Assembly: GCA_963971285.1 (NCBI GenBank)
Contig: OZ020258.1
Coordinates: 13,288,614-13,352,613 of the forward strand
DNA: 64,000 nt
DNA from: Astropecten irregularis
Taxonomy: Eukaryota > Echinodermata > Asteroidea > Paxillosida > Astropectinidae
Direction of reading: 5' to 3'
The notes below the pieces were generated by a model. The model was given only the letters and a program-made list of their open reading frames with translations, made no database searches and was not told the DNA's origin. The position numbers and the translations under genes are program-made. Positions 42,821 through 54,355 of the stretch are shown piece by piece (the first letter of the stretch is position 1; every line of letters starts with the position of its first letter).

Positions 42821-45800
42821 TCGTCACATTTCAGAACAGACTAGAGGCCTATATGCTTTAAAACTTCTGATAACCGTTTTACTTAAAATGGATCCAAGTT
42901 AAAAAGGGAAAACGGAAAACAAAGCTGGCTTAAAAAAAAGGTCCAAATTAATGTCGCACAGTTTTGGGTATCGACTTTAACGAATAAAAAAAAATTGCTG
43001 TACCAACATGTGATATTATCCTCTTTTGTGAGAAAGTGTGGCTCTGAAAATAACGTGAGAGCTCCGCTCCGAATTTTTCAGTGATGACGGGCAGAGCATG
43101 TTGTGCGAAACGTCGAGATTTTTGGTAGTCTTCGGAACCAGACTAATAGTCTTGCCCGCACAAAAGAGGATATACAATCACATGGTATACCGCAAACATT
43201 TTCCTTAATACTGATTTCTCTACCATGTAAAATTTCAAGTCCGTGTTCTGACTTTAAAGAAAACTCATACCTAGTTGTACACATTTATCATAGGACATGC
43301 ATGAAGCATATGTCAGTTATTATTGTACCAACCTGGGCTGCTGAGAAGGACTGGTATATTGCCGTCAGTGACTAGTGACGTTGGTGACATGGGAGTTACT
43401 GGTATTTGCGTTGTTTCATCACTTGGCAGTACGGATGGACCTACCGTACTATCAACTGTAGTAAATAGAGCATAATTATGAATCACACCATTTACATTTA
43501 CGCGGATATTTCATAGTATGACATTTTAGATCCTGCCCACACGATCTGCGCTTTCTGGTTAGTCTCGATATGCCTACTCTTAAGTTTGATTGAGAAAACA
43601 GTTGTCATCAAAAATCGGGTTTTTTTTAATGAATTATTCAAAGGTTATGTCATACTTTGTTTTTTGTCAACGAAATAAAGGAAGAAACAGTCACAATCAT
43701 CTGTGAAAATTTCAGTCCGATCCCATACGGTGCCCAACTTTTGAGAAAACAGTGAAAAAACGCCGACAGTATTTTTTTAAGTGTTTCCTCTTTTATTTTT
43801 GATCTTTAAAAATTGTTTTACTTATTTCTGGATAAATACACCATTTGATGCAGAAAAAGTTTAACGGTATGTTTCTACCACCACCATCTTCATACCCCGT
43901 TATACGTAAATCTGTGAACATTTCTGTTTTGGTTTCTTACCAAAGTTTGATACTACCTTTAAGAGCCATATTAGGAACAACTCGATTCTAAACGAGTGGT
44001 ATTTGTTCACTCTTTAGCATTTAGAGAGTACTGCATCCGATGGAGAAAACGGTTGTCATGCATTGTAGATTTTTTAAGGAATAGTTTGGTTAATTTTCCG
44101 TTTTAAATTTGAATATTATTTTGTTTCTAACCTGTACACCTCGGTGTCATCCCGGTCCAATGCACTGCAGTGTTCCCATTTTCATTCATCAGACGACATT
44201 CTATCATTGCTTGGCCGACGAGCTCTGATCCGATTGGACAGGTGAAACTGACTGACGATCCGAAGATGAATGAACTACCTGTGCGTGCGCCACCACTCGG
44301 CAGGCCGGGGTCAGGACAGTGGGCTGCCGTCACTGTAGATAATTCAAGCATAATTCATAATGTCCAGTTTCTTCATACAAACATGAATTTTATAAAACAC
44401 TGAGATAGTGATCTTCGCTAAAAAGTTGTGACATCACACTTTGCTAAGCAATTAAGACTAACTCACATCTTCAAGATCAATCTTTAAAGGTAGTATCATA
44501 CTTTGGTTTTTGTCAAAGAAATACAGATTCATGGGCTAAAATGTCAAGGACGATACAGTAAAAGTAATCTGTGAAACTTTCAGTCCCATACGGTGCCCAC
44601 TTTTCGAGAAAACAGCGAAAAACGGCCACAGTATTTCTCAAGTTTTTTCTCTTTTATTTTTTATCTTTTAAAAGATCAAAACGATTTTCTGTCGTTGTTT
44701 TCCTAATTTCAGGATAAATACACCGTTTCAGGCAGAACATTTTCAACAGTATATTTCTACCACCACCATCTTCATATAGCCTGTAAGTTATATGTAAATC
44801 TGTGAACATATCTGTTTTTGGTGTCTTACCAAAGTATGACACTACCTTTAAAGGATACCTGTAATCAAATTTGGGAAAGGGATGAAAGTGCTTTCAGATT
44901 ATTGCTTAATTTTAAACATTCATGTAAGTGCTTCATTTTGACCTAAAAGTTCAGAAATCAGTAGGCCTACATGTTTATACAGTATGCCCCACCCCCAATA
45001 AAAAATTTTCAACTTTAGTTGACTAAAAATGACGTAAGGGAACGGTATCAATAAACCGGTTGAAGTTACTGTACAATTAGAGCTTTACTTTAATCAATTA
45101 TCAACAGTAATCAAGTATTTAAAAAGGGATTCAAAGTCCAAAATTGTCATTATGCATTCGCATGCATTGAAAGGACCGATTAAAGGTACAGTACAGGATT
45201 GGTATTAACATACCCAAACAGAAATGTTCACCGTAGATTTACGTATAACTTTCAGGGTATGAAGATGGTGCTGGTAGAAACATACCGTTAAAATGTTTCT
45301 CCCTGAAATGGTGTATTTATCCAGAAATTATTCAAACAACGATCGAAAACAGTTTTGATCTCGGGGTAAGATCAAAACCATTCTTTATGTTTTATAGCAT
45401 AACTCAGATGTCCAATTGAGCTCAAATTTTCACAGGGAGTCATTTCATGTATACGTGTTGGATTACACAAAGCGTGAGAGCTGCTCTGTGACATTTTACC
45501 AATATAATCATGTATTAATACCATTAAGGCAATAGGGATGCCGAAGATCAGACTCACCGTTATATACTCCGATTCGACCATTTCCACCACACAGTAAATC
45601 CTCATCACCGCGGCAAGGGGTTCTACACTCGTCTTCTCTCGCCGGCCCCAGCCGGCCGTACTCGGTTTCAGCATCCCCGCAGTAACACTCGTCACCGAGT
45701 TCCACACCGGCAAGGGAGTAGCCTGCTGCCAAGCAGTGCTCAATACAGACCACAGCGTCTACGCTTGGGCTCTTCAGGCGGTTGCGCGGTAAAACTCGAT

Positions 45801-48800
45801 CCAAGCTACTGTCCCTGAAGCACCCCAAATACCCCGGTACTGGAGAGCGACAATGACAGAAATTGATTCCAAATAGTTATTTCAGTGATCTATAGATTTT
45901 GGGAGCACAAATTGTTCTTCAAGATGAGTGAAAACTATCTGCTTGGAGTTGGGAGGGCCTGACGCGTTTCGATCCTAGCAGGATCTTTGTCGAAGGCTAA
46001 GGGCCTTTACGAAACCAGGCTTGAGGCTAGGCTTGGTACTTATTTCGCTATTTGAAGGCCACAACTGAACGAAATGAAGGGATTGGGCCACACGACGAAG
46101 CCGAAGAAAGTCTCCAGCTTCGTCATGTATCTCTGGTCCTTCTTTTCATTTAGGACACAAAATGGCGGTAGCAAAACAAATCCTAAGCCTAGCCTCAAGC
46201 CTCATTTCGTAAAGGCCCTAAGCCTTCGATAAAGATCCTGCTAGGGAAAAATAGGATCGAAACGCGTCAGGCCCTCCTATAACTCCAAATATTTTATAAA
46301 TTTCGGGTAATTATTTTGGCTTTATATGAGCAGTTTGTAGCAGTTAATTACTTGTATGAAAAATCTCCGTTAGGTTTTATACAAGCTTTTGATATCACTG
46401 GCTTAAAATTAATTTACAATTTTAGAGGAGTACTATTCAAACTTGACGTTAATATCATGAATATCAAATTTCTCGTCAATTTCGACTCGCATATTTTTAA
46501 TTTTTTTTCCCATCCAACTGAACATTGCTTCAATCTAGTAACTGGAGATTTAGGCCTACTCCGTAATTAAATTGGAGCATAATTATAGGATTTGCAAAGA
46601 ATGTGCGTTTTGGCTGAATTTGGTATTTTTAAACAGAAGTTAAGGTCTTAAACGTCCTTACAGACGTTGTTTCGTGTATCTTTTTACGCTTTATTCATCT
46701 GGATAGCAGAAATACAGCCGAAATAATATTTCCCCCCCCCCCCCTCCGAATCCTTCAAGGTTACACCACGCTTTCGAAATGCTACTAAATCGTTCGGAAG
46801 AACGATCTTTTTAAAAGACACTAAATCTTCATTTCCTTGAAAACCCGGCATCTGATGAACCAATATTTCCCATGGTGACTGTTTGCACTGTTTACGAACT
46901 GTTGAGTCCATTTTCTGTCTCAAACAAATTTTTGGGGAGGCCATTGCAAATCCTGTACGCTGCCTTTAAGGCCATTTCATTAGTGTGCAATCGCGTGTAA
47001 AGGCGGGTAAACAGTAAAAACTATCACACATAATTTGGTTTTCTACTATCTAACCCAAATAACGTATATCAGGCCTACTTATCTTTATATTCCTAACACC
47101 ATATAATCAGGCTATAGTACATGTATTGTATATCATTTCATGCGTAACATCATTTGATTGGTCCGTAACATAATTTGGGTGCCTAGATTGGACCGATGAA
47201 ATACCGAGGCTGTTTGATGACTATTTTGCGTTAGAGTGATGATAAAAAAACGGTTTGCAGAATTTTGTAAAACTCAAACATCCCCGCCGAAAACGACAAT
47301 GCTGATTCTCATCCCTTGAAATAAAAAAAATCTAGCATCTTGAAATAAGTCTTACATTGGCAGATGACACCAGCATCTTCGTTGTGGAGGCAGTTATGAA
47401 TATTCATGTGAGCGCAGTCTTGAAGACGTGCCTCGCCTGCTGGGCAAAAAAGGCGGGAAAACAAAATGTGAAATCATTTGTTAAATAATTACAAATGGGG
47501 TATTAGGGAGACACGTACGTCTAAAAATGGACATTATGGAGAAATCGGGACTTAGGGAGACTTTTCGATGTCTCCCTAAGGTACCAGCTACCCTTTAAAG
47601 ACATATTATTACCGTCCATTTTTAATAGAAGACAGAGAATGCTCTCAATATGAACATTGTGTCAATTTCAAGTTCATTTGTTTGGAGGATGTTTAGGTAA
47701 TTAAATAGGTACCGGGTAAGTAACGTTTGTGCACGACCCTATTGGGTCTCCCTAAGGTCCCATCCTCGGTAATTATTATCACCATTATCTTCTTCAATGG
47801 AGTCACCATTGTAAAAGTGCACCAAACACCACTCGTTGAACGTATTGCAAATTGTCAATGCATCACTATAACAACTTTTGTGACATGATGGGGCCAATTC
47901 CACAGCCCTGCTTAGCAAATTTGCTAATCATGAAATTTCTGTCTTAGTAAAAGAAGGATTAACAACCAAATGTCCATGTGTTGTGTATCACTTGTGATTG
48001 TTCTTTGGCTGTTGTTTGCTGACCACGCATATCAAATGCAATTTTTTCATGGTGGTTTGTTTTATTGAGCCAGACATTTTTGTGCTAAGCAATTTTTGGT
48101 GCTTAACACTGCTCCATGAAAGTGATTTTTAATGAGGACGGAAATGGGAAATTCCAACTTGACTTAAAGGTAGTATCATACTTTGGTAAGAAAGCAAAAC
48201 AGAAATTTCACAGATTTACGTATAACTTACAGGGTATGAAGATGGTGGTGGTAGGAACATACCGTTAAAATATTTCCACCTGAAATGGTGTATTTATCAA
48301 GAAATTAGTAAAACAACGACCGAAAATATTTTTGATCACACAATTAAAGAGAAAAGATTTAAGGAATATACTGTGGCTGTTTTTCACTGTTCTCCCCAAA
48401 AGTGGGCACCATTTTTGGAATGTAGGCAAAGATTTCGTTACGTGTTACTGAAAGAGAATGTGCAAAGATCGAGGGGCCGAAACTGGAGCAAGATCCTAGC
48501 TGAGGTTTTAAACATGACGGACCAATACTGACTATGATGAAATGCTGTGTGAAATTTCGTAAAGGTCCTAGCCTACGGGTGCACCCAAGTAAATAGTCCC
48601 AAAATCCGTCCACCGAGCTCATTAATAAAAGTTAAGCACTCAATATGTTATAAAATGAGAGAGTTCTGAGAGCTATGAAATTGAGGGATTGAAGAAATAG
48701 GGCACTGGACCTCCTGCCTGGACCGCGGGCTTCCATTTGTGACCATTTGTGATGTAATTGGGTGAAAAAGTGTGTCTGTTTAAGCCGCTTTGCAGAGGGA

Positions 48801-50393
48801 TGTTTTTTTTAATGGCTTCTTTGAATGGAGTGAAATATACCTTGTTTTAGGGGTGGTCAGCTGAGAATGAGTATATCTTAATATAATTTGATAATCAACC
48901 CACCATAAAATGAAAAGAAAATGAAAGGTGACATGTTCATCATCATTTTTCTGTGCAACCTGAACACCTGTGAGATTTCTGAGTATTTTTAAATGATTTT
49001 TGAAGTATTAGGAGTTACCACTGTTGTCTATGAGAGTTTATTTACTTGGGTGCAACCCTACGGTTGTTCCACAGTAGATGGGTGTGTGTAATGTTTAAAT
49101 TGGAAATTGCAAAGACTTATTTTCTGCAACAATGTGTTAAGGTAAAGATAATGTATTCTTGGAGTGCGAAACGTACCGCCGAGGCAGACAACATCATCCA
49201 TTAGAATCGGGCCCGTTCCAACGCCGAAGTAAGCCAGTGTCGTCGGCTTGATGTAGCCGTTGAACCCCAGCTGTCTGCATACAACATCAGCGTCAACGTT
49301 ATCCCATCCGTCATCGCAGACGGTACCCCAGACCGGCCAGTTCCCTGCTAGGCCCCGTATCTCCACCCTGCCTTCGTTTGGTCGGTCGCCGTCCACCAAT
49401 CTGATATCCATATCTAAATTGATGAAATGCATAATACAGGATCGATAAAGGTGACAGAACAACTACAGACTATTCATTAATTGTAATGGAATAAAAAGAA
49501 ACCTGTGAACTTTTCAGCTCATATCATCAGCGGAAACTGTAGAAAACAGTGAAAACGCTCACGGTTTTCAGAAGAGTTTTGATCTCACCCCGAGATCAAA
49601 ACTGTTTTCGGTCGTTGTTTTACTAATTTCTAGATAAATACACCATTTCAGGCGGAAATATTTTAACGGTATGTTTCTACCAGCACCATCTTCATACCCT
49701 AAAAGTTATACGTAAATCTGTGAACATTTCTGTTTGGGCATGTTACAAATCCTGTACTCTTTCTTTAAAGGCATAGTATCATACTTTGGTAAGAAACCAA
49801 AACAGAAATGTTCACATATTTACGTATAACTTACAGGGTATATGAAGATAGTGGTGGTAGAAACATACCGTTAAAATGTTTCCGCCTGAAATGATGTATT
49901 TATCCAGAAATTAGTAAAACAATGACCGAAAATCTTTTTGATCTTTTAAAAGATCAAAAAAAAAGAGAGAAAAGACTTCAAAAATACTGTGGCCGTTTTT
50001 CACTGTTTTCTCAAAAAGTGGGCAGCGTATGGGACTGAAATGTTCACAGATGACTGTTACTGTATCTGTAGTCTTGATATTTTTGCCCATGAATCGGTAT
50101 TTCCTTGAAAACCAAAGTATGATACTACCTTTAGGCAACTCTATGAAATTGGCCCCTGTGGTTACTGTATATACCCCTAATTTTCCACAACTCCTAGCTT
50201 ATAGATGTCAATGGTCACCCATTCGGGTGTGTCACTACTTCTCATGGTTTGGCCTATTTTCATCGTTAGCAATATTGCACGCGGTCGTGTGCACCGAAAT
50301 TGCACGGTCATGCATACCTTCAATCGATGTAGCGAAGCCTGCCAGAATCGCGATCACCACCGTGACGAGCTGCCCATCTGATTTGTAATTCAT
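41254..50393 (-). CDS. Type I receptor: SRCR - WSC - CCP - stalk - TM - tyrosine-rich tail, 528 residues
   Basis: Coding exons: 50318-50393, 49177-49413, 47356-47436, 45558-45839, 44132-44332, 43333-43455, 42456-42534, 41254-41761. Phases join to 1587 nt including the stop. Residues 1-25 are a signal peptide. SRCR spans 28-131 with six cysteines over two exons, as in group A. WSC spans 133-225, starting PGYLGCFRD, with eight cysteines. CCP/sushi spans 230-292 with four cysteines. Residues 293-334 form a Ser/Thr/Pro stalk, 335-358 one membrane helix (VVVVVLLIH at its end), and 360-528 an acidic tail with nine tyrosines. Y516 lies in SGYTKL, which fits the ITIM form S-x-Y-x-x-L; Y442 is in YDSL. 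These modules bind proteins or sugars in other receptors, so a surface recognition receptor that signals by phosphotyrosine is a fair inference. The ligand is unknown. Confidence 0.88.
41997..42425. mobile_element. Palindromic MITE with CAGCGTGTCCC / CAGGGTGTCC ends
   Basis: Bounded by TA on both sides (TATACAGCGTGTCCCCCAAA and TTTTTTGGACACCCTGTA). Same family as 25240; in the intron between the membrane and tail exons of the receptor gene. Confidence 0.7.
43637..43962. mobile_element. Family A TTAA MITE
   Basis: Left AAAGGTTATGTCATACTTTG with TTCA in place of TTAA; right ACCAAAGTTTGATACTACCT with TTAA at 43959-43962. Confidence 0.8.
44484..44851. mobile_element. Family A TTAA MITE
   Basis: TTAA at 44484-44487 and 44848-44851 with near-exact termini. 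One of the most complete copies (368 bp including TTAA). The central palindrome ATCTTTTAAAAGATC is intact. Confidence 0.88.
45180..45450. mobile_element. TTAA element, chimeric family D
   Basis: Starts TTAAAGGTACAGTACAGGAT, a family B-like end, but the inside (AGAAATGTTCACCGTAGATT, GAAGATGGTGCTGGTAGAAA, GAAATGGTGTATTTATCCAG) is that of family A. The central palindrome of A is replaced by GATCTCGGGGTAAGATC. The right border is uncertain. Confidence 0.55.
45945..46290. mobile_element. Inverted-repeat element with GGAGGGCCTGACGCGTTTCG ends (family F), carrying a nested element
   Basis: Left end GGAGGGCCTGACGCGTTTCG then ATCCTAGCAGGATCTTTGTC; right end is the inverse (CGAAACGCGTCAGGCCCTCC). The middle is occupied by the element at 46001-46218. 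A second copy is at 51484, and an end fragment at about 24056-24080. Confidence 0.65.
46001..46218. mobile_element. PIF/Harbinger-like MITE with TAA target duplication
   Basis: Ends GGGCCTTTACGAAACCAGGC and, inverted, TTTCGTAAAGGCCC, with AGGCTAGGCTT / AAGCCTAGCCT further in. Flanked on both sides by TAA (45998-46000, 46219-46221). A TAA/TTA triplet plus GGGCC ends is characteristic of PIF/Harbinger. Confidence 0.65.
46567..46969. mobile_element. TTAA MITE, family B
   Basis: Left TTAAATTGGAGCATAATTAT then AGGATTTGCAAAG (a few bases inserted); right GCAAATCCTGTACGCTGCCT with TTAA at 46966-46969. A poly-C run lies at about 46732-46744. Confidence 0.75.
47893..48125. mobile_element. Family G MITE
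   Basis: Left GGGGCCAATTCCACAGCCCT; inverted interior GTGGTTTGTTTTATTGAGCC; right end degraded (TGCTCCATGAAAGTG). Confidence 0.65.
48164..48412. mobile_element. Family A MITE, truncated
   Basis: Left end TTAAAGGTAGTATCATACTT is intact; the copy stops at AAAAGTGGGCACC, so about 100 bp including the other terminus is missing. Confidence 0.75.
49500..49768. mobile_element. TTAA element, chimeric family D
   Basis: Interior GTTTTACTAATTTCTAGATA, CACCATTTCAGGCGGAAATA and ACGGTATGTTTCTACCAGCA is family A, while the right end ACAAATCCTGTACTCTTTCT + TTAA is like family B. Centre GATCTCACCCCGAGATC matches 45361-45377 in reverse. It shares its right TTAA (49765-49768) with the next element. Confidence 0.6.
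49765..50134. mobile_element. Family A TTAA MITE
   Basis: Left TTAAAGGCATAGTATCATAC; right CAAAGTATGATACTACCT with TTAG in place of TTAA. The right side runs into the end of a family G element (CTCTATGAAATTGGCCCC, about 50138-50155). Confidence 0.8.
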
Positions 50394-51000
50394 CGCAGAA
50401 CCAAAAACAAACAAACAAAAAGACGTGTAATTTCTTTACAGAAAGAGCCAATATTTCAGCCAATGTTTCATCATGCATTCCCCAACACAATCCCTGAAAG
50501 GACAAAAGCCAGTTTCGACCGTACATACATATCCTGTCCGTTAAACAAACTCGGTCTTGTTGAACATTGATTTCAAACTACACACTTCTCTTCAATCTCT
50601 TGAAGGGAGGATGTAAGATAGCGTAACTAGTCCGGTATTAAAATAAGCCCCGCCCCCTCCGGGATATGACTTCGATACAACATCCGCAAACCAATGATAA
50701 CAGTTAGTGAAGGACGTGCACCATTATACCATATTTACATCTTGATGCGTACTATGTTTATAATCCACATGCCTATAAGGGATTATGCAGCCTATACTTA
50801 CCTTTTGAAGTTAGAAGCAGTCTGACGTACGTGTTGTTTTGCTATAAAAAGTTCTCCAAATGTCTGGGTCTTTTTGAAAACTGGGGTAGAATGCGTAGGT
50901 TGATGAAGTAGGGCATGCAGCTGACTCGGCCATGCAGTCAAAAAGGTGGAAGACTGGTTGGGATCGATGGCTTGTTGGTTCACTAAGTCTTGTTGGGGTG
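50394..51000 (-). other. 5' UTR and noncoding first exon of the SRCR/WSC/CCP receptor gene
   Basis: The exon with the ATG starts at 50493 (acceptor CCTTTCAG then GGATTGTG). Upstream on the minus strand a very good donor (TTCAAAAG then GTAAGTAT) ends a noncoding exon at 50802; its start, and so the transcription start, lies somewhere near 50900-51000. No TATA box is obvious. A (TTTG)n run is at 51001-51025. Confidence 0.55.
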
Positions 51001-51104
51001 TTTGTTTGTTTGTTTGTTTGTTTGTTCAGTGTACAGACACTGAACAGTTTGTACGAAGGAACACTGCCTTATATTTCTTACTGCCAAATTAAAGAAAATA
51101 TACA

Positions 51105-51324
51105 GGGGCCAATTTCATAAAACGGTTAAGCACAAACATTTGCTAAGTATGACAATTCTGTCTTAATAAAAACAGTGTTAACAACCAAATTGTGATTCTT
51201 CTTTGGCTGTTGTTCGCTGACCATGAATATCAAATGGAATTTTCAATGGTGGTTTATTTATTGGGCGAGACATTTTTGTGCTAAGCAAATTTGTGTACTT
51301 AACAGTTTTATGAAATTGGCCCCA
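51105..51324. mobile_element. Family G MITE
   Basis: Both ends are present: GGGGCCAATTTCATAAAACG and, inverted, GTTTTATGAAATTGGCCCC. Confidence 0.75.
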
Positions 51325-51483
51325 GAGCTAACTTAGCATTTCGTTCACTGAAAAAAGAAGACGTAACTTAAAAAAATAATCTGCCAAGACGTTGGGTTGA
51401 ACCAACTTGAATAATGTGAAGAGATACAGGTATAAACGATATAAAAATGAATGCATATAACTACAGTTCCAAATACTTTGAGT

Positions 51484-51735
51484 AAGGAGGGCCTGGAGCC
51501 GATTTCACTAACGCTTTGCGATCATCGTAAAGCCCAAATCCATCGCTAAACAGAAAATCGATTGCTACTTTGCATAGCAATTTTCCGTTTAGCGATGGAT
51601 TTGGGCTTTACGATGATCGCAAAACGTTAGTGAAATCGGCCCCAGGTGTGTTTCGATCCGAGGAGGATCTTTCTCAAAGGAAAAGTCTTTGAGAAAGATC
51701 CTGATATGATCGAATCGCGTCAGGCCCTACTAAAT
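51484..51735. mobile_element. Family F element split by a hairpin element
   Basis: GGAGGGCCTG is followed at once by the hairpin (51493-51645) and the family F sequence resumes GTGTGTTTCGATCC, then GATCGAATCGCGTCAGGCCC at the right end. Confidence 0.6.
51493..51645. mobile_element. Near-perfect 150-bp palindromic element
   Basis: Arms of about 65 bases: GCCGATTTCACTAACGCTTT, GCGATCATCGTAAAGCCCAA and ATCCATCGCTAAACAGAAAA pair with the right half. A short centre (GATTGCTACTTTGCATAGCA) can itself pair. Only a few mismatches are seen, which suggests recent insertion or gene conversion. Confidence 0.75.
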
Positions 51736-51855
51736 CCAAGCATTTTATATATTTCAGGTAATTTTTGGCTGATGGCCAGTTTTCAGAAGTCTATTACTTG
51801 TATTAGTTCCAACTAAAGTAAAAAGAACACGGACATTTTGATTTAGATTCAATAC

Positions 51856-52221
51856 TTAAAGGTAGTATCATACTTTGGTAAGAAACACAAACAGACATGT
51901 TCACAGATTTACGTATAACTAACAGGGTATGAAGATGGTGGTGGTTGTAAGATACCGTTAAAAAATGTTCCGCCTGGAATGGTGTATTTATCCAGATATT
52001 ACTAAAACAACGACCGAAAATCTGTTTGATCTTTTAAAAGATGAAAAACAAAAGAGAAAAGACTTATGAAATACTGGGGCCGTTTTTCACTGTTTTCTCA
52101 AAACGTGAGCCACGTATGGAACTGAAATTTTCACAGATGACTTTTACTGTATCTTCCTTGATATTTGTGCACATGAATCTGCATTTCTTTGACAAAAACC
52201 AAAGTATGCTATCACCTTTAA
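51856..52221. mobile_element. Family A TTAA MITE
   Basis: TTAA at 51856-51859 and 52218-52221. Left AGGTAGTATCATACTTTGGT, right ACCAAAGTATGCTATCACCT. 366 bp. Confidence 0.88.
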
Positions 52222-52488
52222 CAGTACAATTCATATATCTCTTTTTGGCAGATTTCCAAAAAGTAGACCTACGTCATTCGTTTATCATACCACAAGTAGA
52301 AAACCGATATTGCAATAAAGTAATGCTTATAATTTCTACTGAACCATGCTATGGTATTCATGTAGAACTAATATCACAGGAAATGAATAAGCAACAGACT
52401 TTAATTATGACACTAGATCAGTAAACCAGCACTGATGCCTGCGTAATTACATCCTACTCGAAGTTTTGATAGGCAAAGTCATTGGGCT

Positions 52489-52702
52489 AATTTCATAGAG
52501 CTGCTTAGCACAAAAAATTGCTTCGCACAAAAATGACTTGCCCAATAAAACAAAACCACCACTGAAAATTCGATTTGATATACATGGTCAGCGAACAACA
52601 GCTAAAGAAGAATTGCACGTGATACACAACACATGGACATTTGGTTGTAAAGATAAAAATGTCATGCTTAGCGAATTTTTGTGCTAAGCTATGAAATTGG
52701 CC
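52489..52702. mobile_element. Family G MITE
   Basis: GGGCTAATTTCATAGAGCTG to GCTATGAAATTGGCCCCC, with a small deletion next to the right end. Confidence 0.7.
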
Positions 52703-53036
52703 CCCGACCTGGCAGAAGACAAGAAACTTTTCTGGCAGTTAGAGGGCAATGTTAACGCCATCACAAGTTAAGCGAAAAGACCCTCTCAGCCGAGACACTG
52801 CGGAGTAATTAGAAAAACCCACCGTGGAAGCTGGTTAACTCATCAGTCAGTAGGTCAACTGACACCAAGAGATCTCCGTGCTCAGCGGAGCAGTGTGGTT
52901 GACTGATGAGCACCACTGGCTGTCCAATATGACAAGCACTCGGGCGTGCTCAGCCGGTGATCTTGTGTGTAAAGGAGCAACGTTCTGGAACGATGCAAAG
53001 CTTGAACCTGTTTGATTAAGAGCGAAGGAACAGCCC

Positions 53037-53053
53037 GGGATTTCTTATAAAAG
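53037..53053 (+). promoter_or_regulatory. TATA box with an overlapping kappaB-like half site
   Basis: TATAAAAG at 53046-53053 sits about 30 bases before the likely start of the noncoding exon. Directly in front is GGGATTTCTT (53037-53046), which matches the first seven positions of the kappaB consensus and fails in the last ones. The TATA call is firm because a spliced transcript can be built from it; the kappaB reading is a suggestion only. Confidence 0.6.
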
Positions 53054-53077
53054 GGGGAAGAAATAACGACTCGGCAC

Positions 53078-53150
53078 ACTCATCTTTCCCAGCCAACAGC
53101 CTGAAGATTGACTAGCATTTCCTCTCGTGTAGAGTGCAATACCCAAACCG
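53078..53150 (+). other. Noncoding first exon of the secreted-peptide gene
   Basis: The start is set by distance from the TATA box. The end is set by a full-consensus donor (AAACCG then GTAAGT) at 53151. There is no ATG in it. It splices to 54946 (TTTTTCCACAG acceptor), eight bases before the start codon. Confidence 0.65.
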
Positions 53151-54355
53151 GTAAGTTGACTTCGTTCTTATATCAGCGTCTTGGTTCATTCGATGTTTGC
53201 CTCGTTCTCTTATTTCCTTAATGCATATACTATAGGCCTATACACCCATGCTATATGGAGCAAGCAACTTGCTCCATACTCATACGAACTGAAGTTAGAG
53301 GCAGGCTGGTGTTGATATACAGTATGGCATACTTGACTAGAATGATTTAGACACTATACGGTGGTGGCTATATCGTAAGCGGGTATCTCACTGAGCGGAG
53401 AATGCTTACGAATGTTGCGAATTTTGGATTCGACAATTTCTGACGAATGTTGGCGATTGGAGTGGGGAACGAATGGCGTTCTGTCTCGGCCCGCGAATGG
53501 ACCTTCCCTGTCCCCGATGGGTCTTTGCTCTCCTACCTTGTTTTCTCGGCATAACGATCTATTATGGTAAATTATTATGGTCATGTAGTCGCTAGCATAT
53601 TGGCGAATCAAAAAGAACTTCAGCGACACCGTCTTACAACCGTTTGCAAAGGCTTACGACTGTTTTGCAAACGGTAGCAACTGTTTGTGGAAAAATAGAT
53701 TCGCAAAGAAATTTTGAACATGTTGAACATTTATTTGCGTCAAGAAAACCAGTTTGCAACAATGAAAGCTGTTTACAAACTTTCTTGCAACCTTTTACGA
53801 ACCCTGGCGAAATCTCAAATTCACTACGTTCGCAAGCATTGCTGGCTCTCTTGTATTGTTTTTGATAACAAGCCATCATGGTTAGACATGATTGTGTTAA
53901 CGACATAATGTGATGCAATCATTATTTGGTCCATTTACGTGTGTCAACGCCTGAAATCGTGGAATCCCACCATTGTTCCTCTTTTGTTTGGACTTAAACA
54001 TTTTGGCAGCAGCCACATTGGTTTTGTACACGATTTTCAATCGTGGACCATATTGTACCTTTTGGTATTAGTCTACGGTTTAAATGCCAATTACAAAGTC
54101 TGAACAACCCTTCGAAGACTAAGAAATGTCAATACCTAGTGTCATGTTAACTCGTATGCAAGTTCAATGAGACGAATTTGAACTTCTTTCACACATAAAG
54201 ACACATGCAGCCTAGATATACTGCTTTGCACTAGGAATTCATTTCACTGGATGTGATGTGATAGCCTTTGATATTTTCGAAGGTTGAGGTGGTATATGGA
54301 TTACTCATTTTGCTCAATCGAGACAGTTGTGCCGAAGCAGGGACGTAGTGTCAAC

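Noticed and set aside
53370..53900. Region of many GCAAACG/CGTTTGC words and overlapping frames on both strands
   Set aside because: Looks like an old repeat in the first intron of the peptide gene; I could not define ends, and the frames have no support.
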